Shown in pieces: positions 11,178-24,340 of a stretch of DNA of 64,000 bases (positions are counted from its first letter, which is position 1; each line of letters begins with the position of its first letter). This DNA comes from Stenopsyche tienmushanensis (lineage: Eukaryota; Arthropoda; Insecta; Trichoptera; Stenopsychidae). The position numbers and the translations under genes were made by a program. Location of the stretch: contig WACJ01000070.1 of NCBI GenBank assembly GCA_008973525.1, positions 496,001 through 560,000 on the forward strand, in the 5' to 3' direction. The notes beneath the pieces are model-generated. The model had not been told where the DNA came from, did no database searches, and saw only the letters and a list, made by a program, of their open reading frames with translations.

Positions 11178-11284
11178 CCTGTATCCGCCAAGGTGGACCA
11201 CAAGACACCTGAAGATGGCATCCCTTCCGACGGGAACTGTCAGATTTGACAAAGGCTCTCCAAATTCCGGCTGATGTGTTACCC
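11178..11284 (-). CDS. DIP gene, exon coding the first half of Ig domain 1
   Basis: This exon is bounded on the minus strand by a tttcag acceptor (just above 11284) and a gtaata donor (just below 11178). It starts with two bases that complete a codon from an upstream exon, then has 35 codons, beginning VTHQPEFGEPLSNLTVPVGR and ending with the block LVVHLGGYR in phase 0. The cysteine in FRCLV is the first disulphide cysteine of an Ig V-type domain, and the 'TVPVGRDA.F.C' pattern is typical of the first Ig domain of Dpr-interacting proteins, neuronal cell-surface proteins that bind Dpr partners in synapse and target matching. The upstream exon with start codon and signal peptide was not found. 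The paralogue cannot be assigned by eye; the family call is firm because the next two exons continue it in frame. Confidence 0.88.
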
Positions 11285-12004
11285 CTGAAACAACACGAAA
11301 AGAAAATTAATTGTATCCCCAATGTGCTACTTCCGTCTTTCTACTTCCACCACTCTCCGGACAAGGGAAAAGTATGGTAATCGCGGGGATATCCGACTTA
11401 TACGTCCTGATGGAAATATTCGTTTCCGGGGTCAGCGATGCGGAGAAAAAGGTTTTTTTTTGTGAAAAAATAAGATTATGAATACATAATTTAATGATAT
11501 TTCGTGAATATTTTCTATAATTAAGCCATCATTTAAACATGTTTTTAATAGACCCTTACGTATAAAAACATCCAATGAATATTAACCGTCGCATTTTCAA
11601 GCAGAGTCATATAAGACCCATAAATAACTTTTTTTGTTTAGTCTTGTTATCTTGAAAAAATATTCTTAATTAGCCTTAAATATCCATAAATATTTTTATG
11701 CAAGAAACATACTACAGCTTCGCTTTTGTCATGGGTAAAATGTATATTTTTGGATGGATCATATTTTGGATATAGGTTTTATAACTTAATTATTTTATAT
11801 AAATAATATTATTCAAAAATAATTCTTATATAATAGAAACCCAAAAAATGTTTTAATGTTACGGGTATTTAATCACAACAAAGTCATCCAAGCATATGAA
11901 AGTTTTACAATTGTGAAATGTGTTGATCTCATAAATTTATCCATTAAATGAATAAGAACATCTATAAAAATATACAAAGAATGGATTTTGGGAACTCCAA
12001 GCGT

Positions 12005-12185
12005 CAGTTGGTCAAAAATAGATGGAGAATCATTCGTAGTGTGTTTGTATCCGTCGCATACACCAAAGAGACGCTACGCGCATGCGCCGTGTCGCCTTTA
12101 CTGTGTGTGTATGTTTATACGTAGCATAAAGCAACCACTATACCAATAGCTCGACTATTTTATTATATATTACACAAACACAACT
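12005..12185 (+). repeat. Dispersed repeat family S, copy 1
   Basis: The block starts 'agttggtcaaaaatagatgg' and ends 'ctattttattatatattaca'. It is shared, with the same order of blocks, at 18110-18245 and 33150-33265; only the end block occurs at 13690-13735. No coding content was recognised. SINE or MITE origin is possible. Confidence 0.6.
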
Positions 12186-12215
12186 GTATCATTGATCTTT
12201 AAAAGCATTATGCGA

Positions 12216-12480
12216 AGATCATCCAGAAAGTAAGGTTACAACCTTTATGTATTACAATATGCACAAATTCTGTAGTTGGGATACCATCTTTTGTATGGCA
12301 GTGTTATAGACTTCCATCGCCAATTTTTTTTGGATTTTCAGGCGATTTTGATGGTGCTTCGGTGTGAGCATTCTGGGCACCGTCTCGCACACAACTTCTT
12401 ATAACTAAGTTTTTCCAATAACACATCACAAGCAGACTTGAACAAATGCCAGGAAATTCATAAAATTCTGAAAAGTCATA
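12216..12480 (-). mobile_element. Mariner relic, end repeat and transposase fragment
   Basis: The end repeat 'catccagaaagtaaggttac' is at 12220-12239. The minus-strand reading contains a broken K..CVR...P.MLT-type segment (near 12370-12410) followed upstream by L.F..V-type remnants, as in the copies at 21340 and 30205. The other end is lost. Confidence 0.65.
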
Positions 12481-12489
12481 AAACAGATA

Positions 12490-12810
12490 ACCGCACAGAT
12501 CCGCCCGGGATGAACCGCAAAATAAAGGACGATTTTGGTCCTGTGACAGATCGCCACCTCAGATGAAGGCCACGTGCCTCGCGATCGTCGCCAGTTTGCG
12601 ACATAGAAGGCCGTCGTCGCAGAGGATTAAAGAACCCACCCCCTCCCGTTGTTGTGGGGGCGCGTTTGCCGTCGATCGGTTTCTGAGACCGGCGTTATGG
12701 CTAGTCCATAGCGCTTCGGCGCTGCGCGCGACCCGCGATGCGATTTTCGAAGCCGGAATCACGTCACGGTTGGCAGCCGTGACAGCGGCGAAGGTGTTAA
12801 ATTAAAATCG
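12490..12810. other. G+C-rich island with short open frames on both strands
   Basis: This is among the most G+C-rich stretches of the window. It has frames of 80 codons (12563-12805, plus) and 67 codons (12559-12762, minus), neither resembling a known protein. It contains the inverted word 'tcacggttggcagccgtga'. It could be a promoter or enhancer island or an unrecognised exon. Confidence 0.3.
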
Positions 12811-13689
12811 CGTTATAAAGGAGTTACTATATATTTTCGATGTTCTTTTGATCGACCGAATTATCATTGTACCTCTTTTCGCAAAGCGCCCACTCCATAC
12901 GCAGCAATCAAAGTTGCTAATTGAAAGTAAAGAATTAACTGCACGGAGTCGAGCAGCTCATTTGGTCCAGTCCCTTATTTCGTAATGGCAAATGGTTACC
13001 TTTATTAAATCCGTAATTTCGGATTGGCCACGGGGTTGAACAACCCATCGGGAGGCTTTTAGACCTACGATAAACGTGTTTTGTATTCACTTCGTGGACG
13101 TGTTTTCGGAATAGCGTCTCGCATCCTTTCAATGGCAAAAGCGTTAAGATAACACAGAAAGGTCAACCCTTTTTTATTGTTAAATTTTCATATCAACCGT
13201 TGACATCGTGACTTTGAAAAAAGATTTCTACCCCTGGGGGATTACAATGGACCGAATGATCGCTATCATAGGTTTCCTATTACCAACAATGCTTTTACCC
13301 AATAGTGGCGTTCGACTAAGTTCCGATACTGCGTTTCTTTGGGATTACATAAATAAATATGGATTTAATGGAATACGCGGAGGAGCAGCATCTCTTTCGG
13401 TTGTTCTTCGGATAAAATACTCCAAGATGGAATTGAAAATGTGTGATTGACCTACATTTTGAAATTGATGCAAAGTATAAGACGTGTATAGGTCTATTAT
13501 ATGCTAAGTGTTCATGGGCGGAGAATTACGATAGTCTGTGAGCATGACAGATATATGCAAATTAATATTAGTATGACCGAATATGTATAATGATTATTAT
13601 ATTACCCATGCAAAAATATTATAATGTTTCTGCATATTTTATAAATTTATGCATTTGAAAATTCGCAAATCTGTGTTTATGTGTACCTG

Positions 13690-13735
13690 TATGTAGCTTG
13701 CCTATTTTATAATATATTACACAAACTCACACAAA
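13690..13735 (+). repeat. Family S terminal fragment
   Basis: The segment 'cctattttataatatattac' followed by 'acaaactcacac' matches the right end of the S copies. Confidence 0.45.
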
Positions 13736-14361
13736 AAGAAAAGAAACAATGCATCATTGTCATCCACTCTAGATTAGATCTTGAGTAGAATTTACAGCAC
13801 AACAGTTAAATCCTAAACCATTTAAAATGTTTTTCTGACAACTTCAATAATAAACATAATGGAATTCAGTTAACGCGAATTTGGATTACGCGAATTTGTC
13901 CTTACGCGATAAATACGCATTTATGCATTATTTAAATACATATATATGTTTATCGAAAATTAATGTTTACAATACAGTGTAATTAAATAATATTATACAG
14001 TCATTGGATTTAGAATATCATATGACATTTGATCGAAATGAGTTAATCAAAAATATTGGGTGAGGTCCTGGTGCGTTTCAGTATAAAAATAAAAAGCATT
14101 CTTTGACTTGTATATCAAATATAAAGCACATGATTCGTGGTTGTTATTCAAGTTTTAATCAACTGGATGCTAAGGAACGATATATCGACGATTGTAAAAC
14201 TAACGAGGATTGCCAACAATGATCGCTTTTAACCCATTAATGACTTTTTAGCATGGGCGAAATATCATTCCCGTGCAATGGTATTGTTAATCTCTGTACA
14301 TTAAATTCTACAACGGTACGCATCAGGCGGAAGTCGTAGGTAGCCGTCAGATAGCCTTGAC

Positions 14362-14452
14362 TGCGGGAAGACATTCTTCCCGCGGCCAGATCTCTCTCTC
14401 GTGATTAATAAAGAAGTTATCTAAGACAAAAATATTTTTATTTGACGCCCGT
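14362..14452 (+). repeat. LTR family fragment, plus orientation
   Basis: The order 'cgggaagacattcttcccgc', 'ccagatctctctctcgtg' and 'aataaag', then 'tttgacgcccg', matches the centre of the LTR copy at 48554-49031. Confidence 0.6.
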
Positions 14453-15489
14453 TCACTTTTTTATCCATTTTCACATGTAATACATTTTTAGCTAAAACAG
14501 GCACAAAATATAATGCATGGTATATACACGAGTTAATGTCGACATACTTGTTTGATTGTTTATGAACATTTACTCATACACGCATTTATGAACAAACAAT
14601 TTTATAAAAATATTTAATAAAACTTCAGGCATTATGATTAAACGTTTTCGAATGCAAATCCTTTTCATATCGGACTTCCGAATGGTGTAAACATTTTTTT
14701 GCCGAATAAAGAGGCCCAAATCTCCATCTGTCTGGGCGAAAACGTAAGTTTGTAATAAAAACAAAGCGCCCACATGCTTATAGCACATTAATAATAAATT
14801 ACCGGGGGGGTAAAAAAATGTATATTTTAACCCCAGAATGAGCATGATTTATTAGCCATTGTAAACACACCAAAAAAGGTTGTTTGCACAAGATTCGGAT
14901 TCGAAGATATGGACGCAGGAATAGCTGGCGTAATGACGTCCACGCAAATATTTATAAAACAATTTGGCCTTTCGGCCTGCCCAGCGCGACCCTGGTCAAG
15001 ACGAGGGTCCCTAACGAGAAATCCCTTAAGCCTATCACGAGTTTTCTTTTATATAAATAAATTGGCGACATATAGAAGGCTCATCTTTACAACCCCGTAT
15101 TATCTCATTTATATTATTTTTATTCTTCGACCCTTACTTTATTGGATATCATACCAATTATAATCGAATTATTTTTTTTATCATTCCTCTTAGCGATATA
15201 TTAAACTCAGATCACGACAACTAATTGGATGCCTACTGACTAGGCAGAAATAAATTCATGGCCAAAATCATCGATAGCTAATCGATTTGATTCAGGGCAC
15301 GCCACAGTACGCCACAGTACCATTTGCGAATAATATAAACATTTAAGTAAAAATGACAAAAAAATAATACACAAAAAAATATATCGTATGTGTACGACCC
15401 ATAAATTATTCAAATTTTATCGTGATTTTTAAGAAATTTCACTACAAAGATGGTATCGCTAGCTACAACGGCAACGCCCGACAAAAGTG

Positions 15490-16140
15490 TGTTAATTCTA
15501 AATGGTTTATTTGAATTCAAGTATAAAGCTTATCAATAATAATCTTGTACGTTATTGCTGTCGAACTTCAGTTAGATATCTATTTAACCCGTTGGTGAGT
15601 AATGGCGCATATATGCGTTCATATATTTCATCACACACTCGTACAAGGTCTTGCTGTAAAGGTACTACTACACGTCTAAATATTCTCAAATATTCTCAAA
15701 TCTATATTCTCAAAAGAAATAAAATATTTGAATGATTTTTTATAGAGTACTATTGCGAAAAGCGATCCATAGTGCTTTATTTTCAATACCGTTTTCAAAT
15801 AATACAAAATAGAGTAATCATATTCATTATCAAAAGATGACGACAAAATTAAAATTAAAATAATAATGAAATTTGTCCGTATACGGTTGAAAATTATTCA
15901 GAATGAGGTATTCTTAGATCGTTGATGGTCTTCTTATAAACATAATAAATAGTAGAAAATCGCATAATTCCATTATATACTTAAAACTGAGCGTGCTAAC
16001 AATAATGATTATATTTGAAATAACATTATAAGGCCCAATAATATCAACAGTGTTATGGTTCATTTATTGATATACAAGCTTCACTCACGCTGCGCGGTCC
16101 AGAGAGAAAAATCGATTTGTCACAGTTGTTTCATTACTAT
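15490..16140 (+). repeat. Dispersed repeat family T, copy 1 (interrupted)
   Basis: Blocks 'gctgtaaaggtac', 'ctacacgtctaaatattct', 'agatgacgacaaaat', and near 16060 'atttattgatatacaagc' with 'ctcacgctg', occur in the same order at 35455-35935. The stretch between them here has diverged and is longer. Confidence 0.55.
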
Positions 16141-16199
16141 TTTCAAACTTATTTATATCCGTATTATTTTTATTATTTTAAGTATTTTTATATATAAAT

Positions 16200-16500
16200 A
16201 TATAAACAAAGCTAAAAACATTGATTTATGTATATAAGATCTACTGTAAGTAAATTGTAATATACCTATATTATTTAAAAAAGTGCAAACAATAAGTTGG
16301 CAAGTTTTATCGCAATCGGATAAACGGTATGGCAGCGCATTAAATACAGACAAACAAACATTATTTTTTATATATTAGACTATGCCTATGTTACTTGCGA
16401 AATCTTTAAAAATAAGTGGAAAAAGTTTTATTGCAATTCGATGAACGGTATGGCAGCGCATTTCGAACGAACAAATCCCAATTCATTTTTATATATCAGA
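16200..16500 (+). repeat. Dispersed repeat family U, copy 1
   Basis: It shares 'gtgcaaacaataagttggca', 'ggtatggcagcgcatt' and 'cgaacgaacaaatcccaatt' with 58070-58470. Each copy is internally a degenerate direct duplication of about 130-140 bp. The class was not recognised. Confidence 0.6.
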
Positions 16501-18109
16501 AGATAAAAAATGTTCGTATATAATTAATATACATTTGGACGTATATACTTAAAAAAGATCAAATACAACTTTTCAAAAAAAAAAACCAAGCACTCCCTTA
16601 TGCAAGATTTACAACCGCCCGCTGTAATTACAAATAAAGGATATAAATTTGCATCGCATTTAAGTACAAAAAGTTTGGAACATCTTGAGAATAGATAAGG
16701 GGAATCCGAATAGGGTAGACAAACTAGTAAACAATGTTACACAAAAGTGTTGGTAAAGGATGGCCAAAAAGGTCGTACGCTCCGCTGGGGCCAGATTGGG
16801 TAGAGATAGGATGAGGGGGGCCAGGATGGGACATTTACTCTCTTGTTACACTAAGGATAGTTTTTATTATAGGCGTGACGCAGATGTGTCCCTTGCCATT
16901 ACGTATAAATATATTTTCCTTCAAATTTTTTCCATATATCCTTTTTGTTTCTGGTCTTCAAGATGGGGTGCGGTATATTGCATTCGTTTTTGGGTCGCGC
17001 TATGACAGTAAATATAAATAACTTTAAAACGACTCAACCTGTTTACAACTCAATCTCGCAACTCCTACTATTTCCAAAATGTTTTATTGGACGGAGAGGG
17101 CATAAAGAGGACACTCGATACGCATATAACCAATTTCGATATCGGGACCCCTGCGGATAAACTTTCCAATGCCATAACTTCAATAGTACGCCAACGCCAA
17201 ACGAAACAAAAATATTGCAAACGTAAATCAATGTTAAATTTAATTTAAAGCATATTTTATTTCAAATTTGAGTTAAATGTCTTGTTAAATGGGCTAAATA
17301 TTGTTTTGCGTAAAGCTTAAGTCATGAGATCCAATGGAGAGGTCATGGACATGTACGCGAAACATCAATCACTAACTTCATCTGAACCGGCCGTCTATAT
17401 TGGGCAGGTCATGAAACACCATATTATATTATATATTAGAGTATATCGAATTCAATAGCTTTGGAAACTAACTAGCTTTAATTTTTTTTAAATAAAAATC
17501 ATCTCAGAGCATTTAGCTTGCTTCGACTGTGTTTAAAAAAGTAGTTCGTCATAAAAGTCTCGCAGTTGGGTCAATTTTTTTTCTCGACAATATAATACTT
17601 CTTCCATCTTTCCACACCTTCTCTCCAATCTGTTAATCAAACAGATTTAATGATTTATCTTGACAAAAGGTTTGCATCCGGTGGGTTTTAGACGAATAGC
17701 TTGAGGCCATATCATAAGCTACCACCCCTTATAATACCCGAGCCATGTAACAATAGCTTTTGAATTTTAATGAACATATTAATAAACTATCAACCCCATT
17801 GATAATCCAAATGAGATCTTGGATGAAACTATCACGACGTAGATCCAAAGATGAAAATATTTAATTTTAAATATTTTTCAAAATGCCCCCTGATAAGGCT
17901 CTTTAATGTTCGAAAATTATTACTGTAATCAATGCATTGCAAACAGATGATAACTTGGAAATGCTTTGAGAAATTGCATATTGAAGTGAAATTTTAAATA
18001 GACGCCGTAGGACAAATTGACCTGGATGTCACGAAAAATGAAACGTTCCCCCTTTTTGGACTCCAGAAAAATTCATGCGTAGCGCGACTCTTCTCTCATT
18101 CCAAATCCT

Positions 18110-18245
18110 ACCGGTAGTTAGTCAAAAAGAGAGGGAGAATCGTTTGTGTTCTCCGTCGCATACATCATAGATACGCTATGCGCACGTTGCTATTAGACGT
18201 TGTTTCTTGCCTATTTTATTATATATTACACAAATATAACTTTAA
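18110..18245 (+). repeat. Dispersed repeat family S, copy 2
   Basis: It is a collinear match to 12005-12185, shortened in the middle, and ends with 'cctattttattatatattac'. Confidence 0.6.
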
Positions 18246-18589
18246 GCTTGAAATTTCGCTGAACAAATGAAAAATAAAACTATTTTTTACGAACCTAAGA
18301 AATTGTATAGATATTATATTAATATTAAAAATGTCTCTATATAATTTAATAGACATACCTGAAAAAAATATGACTTGATTAAAATTGTGTATATATGTGC
18401 AAAAAAATTGTTAAATGGATTATATTTCGTAACGAAAATTGGAGAAGAATTTGAATGAACGAACTTTTCTTAAATATGCTAATCAGCCTTTCCGGGAAGT
18501 TCCTACCCAATTTCTCAATCAAAAATTCGTTTTAAATTAAAATCTCAAATATTCCCCGAAGATCGTTTGATCAGACGTAATATTAGTTT

Positions 18590-18980
18590 TAATAAGAGCA
18601 ACCAAATTGGTGGTGGGCGTCATGTACATCGAAAAAGTGAATTGGTCGGCCGTTTTATCCCGGCACTCGGCCCGAGTCTTCGATGAGCTATAGGATGGAA
18701 GCTTTGTCTAGCACTCCATCTACAAGAGTATATTATGTCCCTCATCCCGGAAAACTTATTCAATTACCCACATGTGTGTGCGGGAGTCACCCACATTCTA
18801 GGGGTGTCTGTCTCCACTGTCGTTAGGAGAGGATAGGAGACACGGGGAAGAAAATAGTCCGGGAATAGCGTCTTCGGTAACATTATTCGGAAAAGCCATT
18901 CACCTATGAGGCCCGTTAAAGATTTTCTTTCAAATTTCCCCCCGTCGTGAGACCGTGCTCAGCCTGTTTTCTATGGGGTT
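18590..18980. other. G+C-richer non-repetitive island
   Basis: The stretch is not related to the repeat families here and has no long frame. It is a candidate for conserved non-coding DNA. Confidence 0.25.
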
Positions 18981-19599
18981 TATTATGGCCCTTGAATATA
19001 TTTTTTGAAACGAACGTTGCATTGATGTCGTATTTTTATGCCCCGTTTTAAAAACATATTGAATTTCGAGTCAATATCGATTCTTTTCTTCCTGCAAACA
19101 TGCAGGCGATTTTGCCTTCGTTCAAAGCCTTCTTTGCGAATGGCTTTTTAAAAGAGAAGGATAATACGAAGACCTTTTCGAAGACGTAGTTATATTTCTA
19201 TCATTTATGCATTGGCAGTATTGAACTAATATTGTGCTTAAAAATACAAAATCCTCATAAAATCTATAATCAATATGTAATGTAATATTTTCCACTGTAT
19301 TTTTTTATTATTTCCTATTTAAAAAAATAGTACTGAATGAATATAAAAGCTAAAATTAATAGTTATATCACGCAAGAGAAAAGAACAGAACTTATGCAGC
19401 ATCTCAATACTTAAACACGATTACAATAAAACTTTAAAAGCATAGTTTTTTATAATTTTTGTGGGTATTAACGTGGGTGATTAACGACGATGTTCTTAAA
19501 AAAATATTAAAATTGAAAGAAATTGTTTCTAAAAATCCGCGTAAAACAAATATGTTAGTTTTTATAACAAATCAGCTAAACGTATTAATATCATTGGCA

Positions 19600-19960
19600 T
19601 TGTTTAGCAGAATTAAATATTTAAACGCGTTTTTCTCGAAACTACCTTTTTCAGCACGGTTGACATGATATCTCAAGTTTTAATTAACCAAATTACTTTA
19701 AATTTAGTATAAATATTTTATATATAAATTTGTATCGTCTCTACCAGATTTATGTCAAAATTTTACTTTAAACTATTTTTTAAAAAAAATTATGAAAAAA
19801 AAACTAAAATATATATTTTATTAAATAGTCACCATTTTCCAAAAAAAAAATTATGAGGTAGAAACTATAGCGACATCTTTACTAATTAAGAATAAATATT
19901 TTTTTAAATATTAGATAACTTGAAAAGTTGAAAATATGTCAACCAGAACACGCCCTTTTT
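19600..19960 (+). repeat. Dispersed repeat family R1, copy 2
   Basis: It contains 'acgcgtttttctcgaaacta', 'cggttgacatgatatctcaa' and 'ctaccagatttatgtcaaaa' in the same order as copies 1 and 3. Confidence 0.65.
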
Positions 19961-20159
19961 TACCCCTCATATTTTGCCAGCCTATAACTTTTTTAATTTA
20001 CTATTTTTTTATTGAAAGAATATCCTATTAATTAACGCATTTACACATCTAATCAATAATTGATTTTGAAAAAATAAATATATATATTTCTGTGAGAACG
20101 TTCAAAAAATGTCATAATTAATTTATTTATCTTAAGCCATAATAAAAAGTCCCGGGGTC

Positions 20160-20475
20160 CGTTCTTCTATCAGACCGTGATGTTGCTAGACGAATGGATG
20201 GGAATAGACGGGCCTCAAATAGAAATACTCTCTTCTCTAAATAACTATTTATTCCACACGAGAGATAGAGAGATCTGGTTGTGGGAAGGACGTCCTCCCG
20301 CAGCCAAGGCTAATCAACAACTCTTCCTGATTCCCGCCTTTTGCGCGTCACCACCCAAGTGGCAACGGTGCACGCGCAAGAAGCGATCCGTCGGTATGCA
20401 GGTGCAATGTCTCCGTAGGGCCACAAGAGATGGCGCTGTTAAAATAACACATTGCGCCTGAAAAGAGACGGAATA
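20160..20475 (-). repeat. Incomplete LTR copy, minus orientation
   Basis: The sequence is collinear with the complement of 48554-49031: the 'gaatggatgggaatagacg' segment, 'agagatctggttgtgggaag', the 'gcaagaagcgatc' segment and 'agatggcgctgttaaaataa'. Both extreme ends are lost. Its open frame (20177-20461) is not a gene, because homologous positions in other copies are interrupted. Confidence 0.75.
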
Positions 20476-20799
20476 TAATACGATGTTGTTAACACGTTGT
20501 GCAAATTTTTGTCGGAATTTATAAACATAAATTTGTACCTAATATTTAATTTTTTACGTACCAGAATATTAAATACAGCTTTATAATTATAAAAAAATGT
20601 TGAAAGCTTCCCCGGAGCTTTCTGAAGCTTAATGAAATGCTATATACACATCAAAGAGCGCAGCATATTTTTCTATAAAACCACATTAACAATTCATTTA
20701 TACATTTATGCACGAAATTTATCGATACAATTCCTTCATAAACTTCGTTTCATCACTGTGTGACGGTATTGTGTTTGAAAAATGGTCCCTCATTCATGT

Positions 20800-21115
20800 T
20801 TGTTAGCAAAGCGTGAAAACAGAGCGCCGAAACGGGACCGTCTTTGAGAATGTTGTACCGTCAACGGGACGGATTGAAAAAGGGGGCGGCGATAACTTTT
20901 CCGGTTTTCCGGAAATCTCGTCACCCGGTCGCCGACAATACAAACACGACCGGAAACGCGGGATAAACTTAACTGGGGGAACCGGAAACTTTTCGCTCTA
21001 TAAAATCTGTACACCGCATAATGGACGCACATCGGCGCCACGGCCACTAATAGAATGGGCCTCCAACCCTACCCCATTAGGGGTTGCCGAGGGCGCCGTG
21101 TGATTTTTAAACATT
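20800..21115. other. G+C-rich island with a TATA-like word
   Basis: Open frames on both strands (20813-21103 plus, 20790-21047 minus) look like no known protein. A TATAAAA word is present near 20999. Nothing downstream supports a transcription unit. Confidence 0.25.
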
Positions 21116-21339
21116 AAACCGATTTTAAAAATCACACTACCTATCCTGGGATTTCATCCTAAGTGAGTCCCTCTCGCGGATTAATTAATCTCCATGAATA
21201 TTAAATTTAAACAATGCAAGGAGCTTTTATCCAGCGACATTTTTTACTCGCATACTTGGCATATGTCTAGACTAAAGACTGCAAAGCTAATTGCATTTAG
21301 CTAATTTTGATGCAAAGGTCATCGAGTGCTTCCAACACC

Positions 21340-22160
21340 TTTCGTTCAAGTTGTTCAGAGAAGGAGTGAAAGACCATCAGTGATTTCTAACAAACTTGTG
21401 CAAAAAATTGAAGAACAAGTTTGAAATGAGCGCCATGTGTGCCAATTTCCTGGCATTTCTTGAAGTCTCCTTGTTGATATTGTATCAGAAAAGCTTGGCT
21501 ACAAGAAATTGTGTGCGAAATATGTGACCAGAATGCTCACACCGGAGCATCGTTAAATTCATGTGACCACCAGTAACAGTAAGTTTTTGGATCATTTTTC
21601 ACAGGAGAGACACCTCAGAATCCAAAAAATCTCCCCCAGACACCTGGAAATATCATGGCATCTGTTTTTTAGGACCGTAAGGGGTTTAATGAGTTTTATT
21701 GGTCCATTAAATATTTTATACCATTAATACAGAGGCTTAATGCAATACCCTAAAAAATCAAGAGAGTCATTCAGAACCGCAGAAAGGGAATGCTGATCCA
21801 GGGAGTCAGCCTCCTGGACGACAACACCAGAATCCACACCACACGAGTTTTACAAGAGCTGCTGATATCGTTAATAACCCGACTTGGACGCCTTTGGACT
21901 ATGAATTGCTCATTAAACTAAAAAAAAATTGGGTGTGAAACGTTTTTCCTACAATCAGGAGGTCGAAAAAGGTTAACAGTGAATGTCTAGGACACTGATA
22001 TGCAAAATCTGGTGCTCCAAATACAAAAATGTCTCGATCTCGACAGCGATTACGTTGATAAAAGTTTAATATGTTTATAAAGTATCCTGCGAGTTTCAAT
22101 TAAATATAAGCATTTTTCCGCCCAACATCAATGTTTTAACCTTACTTTCTGGATGCCTTT
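21340..22160 (+). mobile_element. Mariner relic (family 2) with right end repeat
   Basis: The left part ('agagaaggagtgaaagacca', then 'aaaaaattgaagaaca') matches the copy at 30205. The transposase remnant includes KLGYKKLC with a P.MLT-type segment (near 21490-21550) and, near 21800-21865, LLDDNTRIHTTRVLQELL, the degenerate HDNARPH region that holds the second catalytic aspartate. The end repeat is at about 22133-22154 ('aaccttactttctggatgcc'). Many stops and indels are present. Confidence 0.75.
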
Positions 22161-23549
22161 GTATTTATATAACGAGCTTATACAACAAGAGTCAAATAAA
22201 AACAGCTTGCAATGACGTCAATGCTTTTCTTCGATTATTTGCTTTGACATTTTTAACACTTATATACATTCGCAATGTTCAATTTCTATAGGTGTTATAT
22301 TTACGTGTTTCCTGAACCGTGTCTCGATACCAAAAAAGAGTATGTCTAAAGTCATTTTTAATACTTTTCAGTACCTTTAATATTATTTTTAGCCATGTTT
22401 AAAAGTTCAACATTTAGATATACAATAGATTCAATCAATTGCATTAAGAATAAGAGTCATTTAAGATTATATAGCCATTAAAATACTTTCAGATGTATCG
22501 TCGTTGATGCGAATCATGACGACGTACACTCGTTCCTCTGTGCAAATATTGATTAAATCTGCAAATAGATTTAAGGAATTCCGGCTTCCAATTCTCTGGG
22601 CTTAATCAAATTCGGTTCCAAAGCGCAAACCATTTTAATGACATCAAGTCGAACGAGACAATATTCAAATCATTACAATATCGCATTTTTTGCTTTCAGA
22701 ACAAAATCTCCATATAAAATTATCCTCAGAAAAACGCGAAAAAATATCATAGAGCTCATATAAAATCTAAAACATAAAATAAAAACGTCCCACCAAAAAT
22801 ATTCATATTATATCAAAAAACCATAAATCACATAGTAGTTAACGCTGAATTTTTTTATTATGACATAAAACGTTTCTGAAGGACGGTTTTAAAATTATTT
22901 TTTGTTTGACATCATCTGAGATTTTTTCTTCGGCAGCTTTTCTTCGATAATTGATAATAAATATTTGAGGTTAAAGAGATTTTAACTGAAATGTTAATGT
23001 GTTAAATATTAAATTTGTATATTTTTTAAACAAGTTCTCAAAAAAATAATCATATTAAAAAAAATATTGGATTAAATTTAGAAGGACAATAGGAGTTATC
23101 CAAGGGATGAAAGACTGAAAAATTTAAATTTTAAGAACTTTATTTCCATTGTTATTTTACGTGCAGTTTTTGAATGTCCTACTAACGAAGATCTGTATGC
23201 AAATCAAAAATTCCAGGGAAAGGATTTTTGTCTATCTAACAGGACAATCAACGGATTCACAAAAAAAGGAGCACAGAAGCAAATCCGATTGTGACATATT
23301 TATGTAAATTTTCTATAATAAAATTGTAGCTATGTACAAATTTTTAATTGATATAGATTTTAAAAAAATTGATCGCCAATCCCGCTTTTTAATATCATTA
23401 AGTTACAAGTCTGACTGCCAAATCACAATACGTATATGTGAAAAATTTTGACGAAATAATATTAATTTTAACTTCAGTTATACATATTTTCTTAAGTTTG
23501 TTGGACGATAATATAAAGTCGATTTTTTTGGCCGAAATTTGTATTTTAG

Positions 23550-24340
23550 TTGGATAGAGAGATCACAGCTGCGAGACAGCTGATGAGCCAGCGGGAAGAA
23601 TACGTCTTTCCGCGACGCACGCACATAAAGGTGAAAAGAAGCCGCTTTATGAAATGTATGTAAATTATTTGGAAATATTAGGTGTATCTTTTTTTTCTTT
23701 CTTTGTTAAACAATCGGCAAAGGCTTTTCGATACACATAAATAAATTTATGTTTTGCGACAATTTTATGACACTGGAAGACCTTTCAATTATTACCTTTT
23801 CGTCGACAAACATCGAGGCTTTCAAGGGCTCTCGGACAATAAAGTGTAAAATCGGAAAATCCGTGGCAGGATATCCAGTTCGTCCTTATAAAGTGACCGA
23901 ATGATTACCAATAGGGGCGAAGGTCTGGAAGGGAAAGAATAAGGTCGGTTAGTTGGAGGGTCGTACGGCCGCCAACCCCCTGTAACTAGATGGACCAAAT
24001 GGCCACCATTTGTTTACAGCTATTGTTACATTATTGACCGGAGGGTTCGTTCGGGGGGAGGCGCTTCCCAATATTAAAATTAATAAGGCCGAATTTTTAC
24101 ATTTATTACATGTCCGATGATAAAACATTTACGTCCGTTTTATAACGCCTCCTCGAAAAAATCGCATCCCGGCAAATTTGCGATTTTATGTCAGTATTAC
24201 ACGGAGTGATTTTACAATCGATGCCGTAAAACGAATCGCTCCGGTTAGTCGATTATTTTACACAATAAAAGGACATCATTTATTTCGTTTACAGTTGTAT
24301 TTCCTTCGATAAATTTAATATTATTTTTTCCAAGCGCGTC
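23550..24340. other. G+C-richer low-repeat stretch
   Basis: The stretch contains no recognised repeat or protein frame and is composed unlike the A+T-rich flanks. It is a candidate for conserved intronic or regulatory DNA. Confidence 0.25.

Noticed and set aside
20177..20461. 94-codon plus frame
   Set aside because: It lies wholly inside a degenerate LTR copy whose homologues at other positions are interrupted, so it is not a gene.
20996..21060. TATAAAA word as a promoter
   Set aside because: No initiator, no downstream coding frame with similarity, and TATA-like words are expected often in this composition.
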